From NCBI GenBank assembly GCA_963205035.1, contig CAUJII010000115.1:1-18143 (forward strand): 18,143 nt of DNA, given 5' to 3'. Numbering within the stretch: the stretch's first letter is position 1; each line of letters opens with the position of its first letter. This DNA is from Spirochaetota bacterium (GTDB lineage: Bacteria; Spirochaetota; Leptospiria; Turneriellales; Turneriellaceae). Below the pieces are notes generated by a model. It was not told where the DNA came from and did no database searches. It was given only the letters and a program-made list of their open reading frames with translations. The translations under genes and the position numbers were made by a program. Below, piece after piece: positions 13,319 to 18,143 of the stretch.

Positions 13319-14500
13319 TTACTTCAAAGAACCCGCGTCTTTGATGGCATACGCGCCGATTTCATTTTTCTGAATCTGGCTCGTGCCTTCGTAGATGGTG
13401 AGAATCTTTGCGTCGCGGTACATCTTCTCGACAGGGTAGTCCTTCGTGAAGCCATAGCCACCGTGGAGTTGCAGCGCATCGTTGCAAACCTGAACCGCTG
13501 TTTCAGAAGCCATGAGCTTCGCCATCGCGGAATAACGCGCCGCTTCCGGATGGTTGTTGAGCGAGTATTTCGCCGCACGGTATGCCAAGAGGCGCGATGC
13601 TTCGATCTTCGTCGTCATTTCGGCAAGCATGTGCTGCACCGCTTGAAAGTTGATGATGTTCTTGCCGAACTGCTCGCGTTGGCGCGCGTATTTGAGTGCC
13701 TCTTTGTAAGCTCCTGTCGCAAGCCCCGTGCCCATCGTTGCGATGAAAGGACGCGATGAAATCAACGTCTTGATTGCGTGGATGAATCCGGCGTTGGGCT
13801 TCAAACCCACAATGTTCTCGGCGGGCACTTCCATGTCTTCCATAATGACTTGGCGCGTATGCGAGCAGCGGATTCCCATCTTCTGTTCGAGTTTGCCGAA
13901 AGAAAGTCCTTTCGTATCTTTCTCGACGATGAAGCAGGAGATACCCCGTGGGCCCTTGGTTTTATCAGTGATCGCAAAAACTGTGTAAATGTCGGCCACG
14001 CCTGCATTCGTAATCCACTGCTTCGTACCGTTCAACACATAACGATCACCTTTTTTCTCGGCGAATGTCTTGAGATTGGGGACGTCAGAACCCGCGCCGG
14101 GCTCGGTGAGCGCAAACGCCGCAATCTTTTCGCCCTTCGCGAGCGGAGTCAAATATTTCTGTTTTTGCTCTTCAGTCCCGCCATGCTCTATAGGCAATGC
14201 GCCGAGCTTGATCGCTCCGGCCGATGTCGCAACCCCCAAGCAGTATTCACTCATCACCTCGATTGCGAGGACTGTGAGGAAAGGAGAAAGGCCCAGCCCG
14301 CCGTATTTCTCCTCGAACATGATGCCAAAAAGGCCCGCTTGAGCAAATTTTTGAAAAATCTCATGCGGAAATTTTTCGTGCTCGTCCATTTCTGCGCGGC
14401 GCGGAACGACCTCGTTGCGACAGAGTTCGTGTGCCATATCGAGCATTTCTCGCATGTCTTCGCTTATTGTAAAATCCATCAAGCCTTCGTATTGAGCCAT
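13319..14500 (-). CDS. Acyl-CoA dehydrogenase
   Basis: The enzyme removes hydrogens from the alpha and beta carbons of an acyl-CoA and passes electrons from FAD to electron-transfer flavoprotein, as in beta-oxidation or branched-chain amino acid breakdown. The 393-residue length is standard. FAD/substrate motifs are FALTEPGAGSD (129-139), WITNAG (162-167), REQFGK (275-280) and QLHGGYGF (344-351). The catalytic base is E371 in IYEGTSQIQ, the position used by short- and medium-chain enzymes, although chain length cannot be told from this. ATG 14500 is set by a strong SD (AAGGAG, 14507-14512). It appears monocistronic, 93 bp downstream of the TauE/SafE stop. Confidence 0.95.
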   Translation of the reverse strand: MAQYEGLMDFTISEDMREMLDMAHELCRNEVVPRRAEMDEHEKFPHEIFQKFAQAGLFGIMFEEKYGGLGLSPFLTVLAIEVMSEYCLGVATSAGAIKLGALPIEHGGTEEQKQKYLTPLAKGEKIAAFALTEPGAGSDVPNLKTFAEKKGDRYVLNGTKQWITNAGVADIYTVFAITDKTKGPRGISCFIVEKDTKGLSFGKLEQKMGIRCSHTRQVIMEDMEVPAENIVGLKPNAGFIHAIKTLISSRPFIATMGTGLATGAYKEALKYARQREQFGKNIINFQAVQHMLAEMTTKIEASRLLAYRAAKYSLNNHPEAARYSAMAKLMASETAVQVCNDALQLHGGYGFTKDYPVEKMYRDAKILTIYEGTSQIQKNEIGAYAIKDAGSLK

Positions 14501-14593
14501 TGTTTTCTCCTTAAAATAGACCTTGGGACGCGCCCGGTCAAAACTTATGGCAGTCTTACATTTTTTAACACTTGGACAAGCCTAAACTCGCCC

Positions 14594-15346
14594 TCAAAAA
14601 AACAACGCGCTCCCTGCAACGATTAACAAACCATACACAAAGGTCTTGAAATGCACTTCGTTTATACGGTGGTGGAGCCATTCCCCCGAAAAAATCGCTA
14701 CCGCGATAACGGGGATGAAGTAAAGAATTGTGCGCGCTGTCTCTGCCGTGAATTGACCCACATTCGCGAAATATAGAATCAGGATGCAATTCAAGACAAA
14801 CCAAACGGCAGAAAGTGTTGCTCGAAAGACTTGCTTTTCTCGGTTGAGCCCCGCAAGCGAATACACAAGCAAGGGCCCACCCGATGCGTACAAACCATGC
14901 GTCACACCGGCGAGTCCCATAAGGAGTGATGTCAACCACTCAGGCCGCGTGTTCGTCTGTGCCGTTGTCTTCTCTGGCCTCAGCCGTATTAATACGATGC
15001 GGTATAATTGCGTCAGGGAAAACAAGACGACCAATGCACCAAAAAGAATTTTGAGCCCCCGGTTGGCTAAATGTACCGAGAGTGCCGCACCTACCGCAGT
15101 ACCCATCACCATAAACGGCAAGATGCGGTGCGTAAGAAGACGCCAATCGACGCGCCGAAAATAACGCGTCAAAATATAGCACCCTAAGAAAAGATTGAGT
15201 GCTGCCAGAAGTGGCACCATCGTTTTTATCGGAAAGAGGAGCGACCCCAATGTCACGGCGAGAACGATGCTACCAAACCCCGACGCAGCTTCGACTGTAA
15301 AAGAGAAGAATATAATGGCCGCAAGAGCCAAATCTTTTTCGTTCAT
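14594..15346 (-). CDS. TauE/SafE family membrane transporter
   Basis: The 250-residue product is almost entirely hydrophobic, with seven to eight helices in two related halves. The N-terminal SFTVEAASGFGSIVLAVTLG and the mid-protein GLAGVTHGLYASGGPLLVY segments are the paired repeats typical of TauE/SafE permeases. Characterised members are linked to export of sulfite, sulfonates or sulfoacetate, but substrates vary widely. The start overlaps the stop of the PLP enzyme gene (ATGA, 15343-15346), so it is the last gene of a three-gene operon. This placement suggests that it moves a product or by-product of the PLP enzyme; that is inference. Confidence 0.88.
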   Translation of the reverse strand: MNEKDLALAAIIFFSFTVEAASGFGSIVLAVTLGSLLFPIKTMVPLLAALNLFLGCYILTRYFRRVDWRLLTHRILPFMVMGTAVGAALSVHLANRGLKILFGALVVLFSLTQLYRIVLIRLRPEKTTAQTNTRPEWLTSLLMGLAGVTHGLYASGGPLLVYSLAGLNREKQVFRATLSAVWFVLNCILILYFANVGQFTAETARTILYFIPVIAVAIFSGEWLHHRINEVHFKTFVYGLLIVAGSALFF

Positions 15347-16791
15347 CGAATTTTTTTCAGCTCTTTTTGCCGGTGGCGTTCTGCCAACCAGAGTGCCACA
15401 CGTTCGAGAAAAGGCGGCTTTTTATTTTCTGTATCGGCGCTGGCTTCGAGATCGAGTCCTTTTCCGGAAATTTTGTAAGTCTCTGCAAACATTTTCGTCA
15501 CTTGTTGCTTGACCATCTTTCTAAAAGGAACATGCGCCATCATGCCATAGGTCGCCGCCTGCCCTTTCTTCGAGAGCTCGGGGTGCTTGCGCGCTTCTGC
15601 AACCGCGTTCTTCAAGTCGCGCAAGAAGCCTGCCACAATTTTCTCGTGCAAGGGAGTTACCATCGCATGGAGCGCATCGGGTTTTTGAATTCGGTCGATA
15701 AACCAACCTCTTTTTTCCATGAGGTCTGCGACAATGAAGATATCTAAACTCGCGTCGGTCGAGCGGTACGCAAAAAGCGTCGAGAGAGGATTCCCGATAA
15801 TTTCCAAGCCCAACTTCTTAATGCCGTCTTTGAGTTTTTTAGCCGCACCCATCGCGCGCTTAGTGAGTTGAAGGTAGCCCGCTTCTCCTTGCGCTCTGAG
15901 TGCCGCATAAGCCGCAGCGTACGCACCGCCGGGTCTTGTACCCAAAAGCGCGGGTGAGGCAAAAATCCCTCCCGCCCATTCGGTGTATGCAAAAACCTGA
16001 CTCTCAAAATGTTCTTGCTTTCTGTAAATTATAGTCGACGCGCCTTTTGCAGCAAACCCATATTTGTGGATATCCGCTGAGATAGAAGTCACCCCTGGAA
16101 CGCGGAAATCCCAAAGCGGTAACGCATACCCCAGCTTCTCGATGAAAGGCAGCAAGAAACCTCCAACGCATGCGTCGACGTGCAAAGGAACTCCGCGCCG
16201 CTCCGCAAGGCTACCCAGTTCGACAATCGGGTCGATAAGACCGTGCGGGTATTCGGGCGCACTCCCCAAGATCATAATCGTGTTGCGGTCGACTTTCTTT
16301 TTGACATGAGAAGCATTCAACCCCTGGACAGGGTCGGTGCGCACAAGACGCATTTTTACTTTGAAGTATTCGGCAGCCTTCACCCACGCGACGTGCGCCG
16401 TATCGGGGAGCACCATGTTTGGCCGGCGGATGCCGCGCTTCTTGCGAGCGTAATCGCGATACGTCTTAACCGCAAGGAGACAGCTCTCTGTCCCCCCCGA
16501 AGTCACGACGCCATAAAAACTGTCGTCACCATTGAGTAGAGTCGCGGTAGTACCAATGATTCTCTTTTCGAGCTCTTTGAGAGAGCGGAATGCCCCCGGA
16601 TTCAACCCATTGGCTGAAAAGAAGAGCCGATGCGCTTCGCTCAAGAATTTCGTGTAGGGCTCGCCCAGATAATACACGAGGCTAAAAAGGTTTCCCTTCT
16701 TGTAATCCGGGTCGAGTTTTTGCAGTTCCTTGAGCTCTCGCAAAATCGCCGCATGCTTTTCGCCTTTCTTAGGAAGCGCCGTCTTGCCCAT
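15343..16791 (-). CDS. PLP-dependent lyase/decarboxylase, sphingosine-1-phosphate-lyase-like
   Basis: This fold-type I PLP enzyme has 482 residues. TSGGTES (97-103) binds the cofactor phosphate, H133 (DTAHVAW) stacks on the ring, D206 (HVDACVGGF) holds the ring nitrogen and K243 (SADIHKYGFAAKG) forms the Schiff base. The segments SAPEYPHGLIDPI and HKYGFAAKGASTIIYR look closer to sphingosine-1-phosphate lyase than to glutamate decarboxylase. That lyase splits long-chain base phosphates into an aldehyde and phosphoethanolamine. No N-terminal membrane anchor is present, as in known soluble bacterial versions. Tyrosine, aspartate or cysteine-sulfinate type decarboxylation remains possible. It starts 1 bp after the DUF819 stop, with GAGGTG as SD, and overlaps the TauE/SafE gene. 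Confidence 0.88.
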   Translation of the reverse strand: MGKTALPKKGEKHAAILRELKELQKLDPDYKKGNLFSLVYYLGEPYTKFLSEAHRLFFSANGLNPGAFRSLKELEKRIIGTTATLLNGDDSFYGVVTSGGTESCLLAVKTYRDYARKKRGIRRPNMVLPDTAHVAWVKAAEYFKVKMRLVRTDPVQGLNASHVKKKVDRNTIMILGSAPEYPHGLIDPIVELGSLAERRGVPLHVDACVGGFLLPFIEKLGYALPLWDFRVPGVTSISADIHKYGFAAKGASTIIYRKQEHFESQVFAYTEWAGGIFASPALLGTRPGGAYAAAYAALRAQGEAGYLQLTKRAMGAAKKLKDGIKKLGLEIIGNPLSTLFAYRSTDASLDIFIVADLMEKRGWFIDRIQKPDALHAMVTPLHEKIVAGFLRDLKNAVAEARKHPELSKKGQAATYGMMAHVPFRKMVKQQVTKMFAETYKISGKGLDLEASADTENKKPPFLERVALWLAERHRQKELKKIR

Positions 16792-16792
16792 A

Positions 16793-17971
16793 TCACCTCA
16801 AGATGTAATGCAGAGAAACTCCCAGATAGTTTCCAATGCCATAGCCTATGATACCGGTCGTGAGTCCAATCGGAATAAGATGCCTTTTGTTTATTGCGCC
16901 CGCTGCGGGAGGGACAAACGGTGGCGAACAAATGGCCGAGACCGAGACAATAAGAAAAGTATCGACGTCAATTTTTGCAAGCCAGCAAAAAAGCGAATGC
17001 AATGCCATTCCGCCAAAAACACTCCCCACTAAAAAGGCCGCTACCATCGGGTCTAAAGCAGACAAGGCCTTGATGTCGGTTTGCGCCGCGACAGAAATAC
17101 AGAAGACCAAAATAACATACATTCCCAAACTGAAGCTCGTGGCAATGCGTCGCAGGGCAGTAATGAAAGAAGCGATGATTCCGAGTGTCGTGATGCTCAA
17201 GATGACGATAATCGAACCCGTTTCAGGAGAAAAGAGCGAACCCAAACCAGCGCTCGCGCCGACAATCGCCGCAGAAGAAAGAAACGCCACGAGGAGTTTC
17301 GGCCATGCTGCCGTTTTAAGAAGGCTCGCATAATCTTCGACACCTTCGAGCTGAGCCGATGTTCCATCGTCGAGCGTAGCAGTTGCCGTTTTATCTGGAG
17401 TCGCTGATTCGACAACCGGCAAGAACTTGCTGAAAAGAAACCGCGCAAACGAAAAGACAAACAGAAGGTAGAGTAATCCCACAACGGTGTCGTAGGTATG
17501 GAATTTGATGTAGAGCTCGCTTGGCACTTGCAGCGCCGACTTAATCGCTGCCAAATTCGGTGTGCCGCCGGTATATACTCCCACAGCCATCGAAGCTAAA
17601 TGACTCGCCTCTGCCGCATTCGTGTCTCGAAAAAAATAATACAACGCCGCCGCCGCAAGCGTGACAGAAAGTGCCGCAAAAAATAGCGCCAAGAGAGCTT
17701 TGCCTGCATGCTTGAAAGCCGAGGGAATGTTCATCGAAAAAAGAAGGAGCGGCAACGCCACCGCAATCGACACCTCGGAAAAAGTTTTGACAATCTGAGA
17801 GTTCAAGGGACCACCCAAGCCGACAAGGTGCAAACTGCCCAAGAGCACACCAACGAAATAGCACAACACGACGACACCTATCTTATCTAATGCAGCGCTT
17901 TTTTTGGTGAGATAAATGAGGAACGATGGGCCGATGAGGAGCACTGCCCCCAACGCAATATTCGATACCAT
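16793..17971 (-). CDS. DUF819 family membrane protein (YjcL-like permease)
   Basis: ATG 17971 is preceded by GAGGTG with good spacing and gives 392 residues; a TTG at 18004 adds 11 and is less likely. The protein has about eleven helices in two halves, with a hydrophilic loop (about 195-220, ATPDKTATATLDDG) between them. Signatures of DUF819 include MAVGVYTGGTPNLAAI in the first half and ICSPPFVPPAAGAI in the second, both glycine/proline-rich re-entrant-like segments. The family is uncharacterised and is thought to be related to ion-coupled transporters. It is the first gene of the operon with the PLP enzyme and TauE/SafE permease; the stop lies 1 bp before the next ATG. Confidence 0.87.
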   Translation of the reverse strand: MVSNIALGAVLLIGPSFLIYLTKKSAALDKIGVVVLCYFVGVLLGSLHLVGLGGPLNSQIVKTFSEVSIAVALPLLLFSMNIPSAFKHAGKALLALFFAALSVTLAAAALYYFFRDTNAAEASHLASMAVGVYTGGTPNLAAIKSALQVPSELYIKFHTYDTVVGLLYLLFVFSFARFLFSKFLPVVESATPDKTATATLDDGTSAQLEGVEDYASLLKTAAWPKLLVAFLSSAAIVGASAGLGSLFSPETGSIIVILSITTLGIIASFITALRRIATSFSLGMYVILVFCISVAAQTDIKALSALDPMVAAFLVGSVFGGMALHSLFCWLAKIDVDTFLIVSVSAICSPPFVPPAAGAINKRHLIPIGLTTGIIGYGIGNYLGVSLHYILR

Positions 17972-18143
17972 GGCACACCTCGACAGATTCGCAGAGACCT
18001 GCAAGCAAAATCGGGAAGCTGAGCATTAACTCAATTCCCTCCAATGAGCCTGTGCGGGAACTCGTGCAAACGATGCGAAAAGACGATTTTTTCTGCGAAA
18101 AGAACACGCGTTGCTAGAAAAAACAGCAAATCAGCGCGAATTC
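17972..18143. other. Upstream region of the DUF819 operon, no gene seen
   Basis: These 172 bases have no convincing gene. A short palindrome GAG-TTAATG-CTC occurs near 18023-18034 and could be an operator. A small minus-strand frame here overlaps the DUF819 start and has no family features. I find no good promoter. The window ends in GAATTC. Confidence 0.4.

Noticed and set aside
14513..14541. TTGACC, 17 bp, TATTTT as promoter of acyl-CoA dehydrogenase
   Set aside because: The -10 box directly abuts the SD, so the transcript would start within or after the SD and lose it. Probably coincidence; the true promoter is likely further upstream.
13778..14626. Long plus-strand open frame (282 codons) antisense to acyl-CoA dehydrogenase
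   Set aside because: The opposite strand encodes a full canonical enzyme with a strong SD; the antisense product is rich in Cys, His, Phe and Arg without any motif, as expected of a shadow frame.
18138..18143. GAATTC at the exact right end
   Set aside because: It could reflect a cloning or contig boundary, but a single six-base site at the edge is no evidence of biology.

Overview
The window looks like a chromosomal segment of a spirochaete of the order Leptospirales (Leptospira, Leptonema or Turneriella type), with roughly balanced base composition. This assignment is an inference. It rests on a Leptospira-type LIC_13355-like lipoprotein at the left edge, a lipid A pathway gene (lpxC), lipoprotein processing (lspA), and a mixture of RNase J, SET-domain proteins and acyl-CoA metabolism. 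No phage, transposase, CRISPR, rRNA or tRNA is visible. Most genes are housekeeping or membrane genes packed in short operons with 1-4 bp overlaps.

Left end (1-1065): a truncated lipoprotein gene on the minus strand sits behind a clear cobalamin riboswitch with its own promoter and an SD-containing hairpin. Upstream of that promoter is a 194-bp element (789-982) with 18-bp near-perfect terminal inverted repeats and nested hairpins; I cannot assign it to a known family. Next (1066-2221) come two overlapping SET-domain methyltransferase genes on the plus strand.

Centre: a minus-strand operon dut > RNase J > hisF (5091 down to 2227) lies back to back with a plus-strand operon lspA > purA > pgsA > membrane protein (5243-8352). 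The last gene overlaps, tail to tail, the minus-strand pair made of an SLC30A9-like cation transporter and lpxC (10173 down to 8303). Diverging from that pair is a predicted lipoprotein that is also a class I SAM methyltransferase, followed by a small eight-cysteine zinc-ribbon-like protein (10242-11191).

Right half: biotin-protein ligase (birA-like) with a small membrane protein upstream (minus); a small plus-strand gene with a good predicted promoter; a four-helix membrane protein (minus) that shares a 15-bp perfect palindrome with it; an acyl-CoA dehydrogenase with a strong SD; and finally a tight three-gene minus-strand operon, DUF819 permease > sphingosine-1-phosphate-lyase-like PLP enzyme > TauE/SafE permease.

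The best candidates for something undescribed are the riboswitch-controlled lipoprotein, the 194-bp palindromic element beside it, the tandem SET pair, the exported methyltransferase with its zinc-ribbon neighbour, and the permease/PLP-lyase/permease operon.
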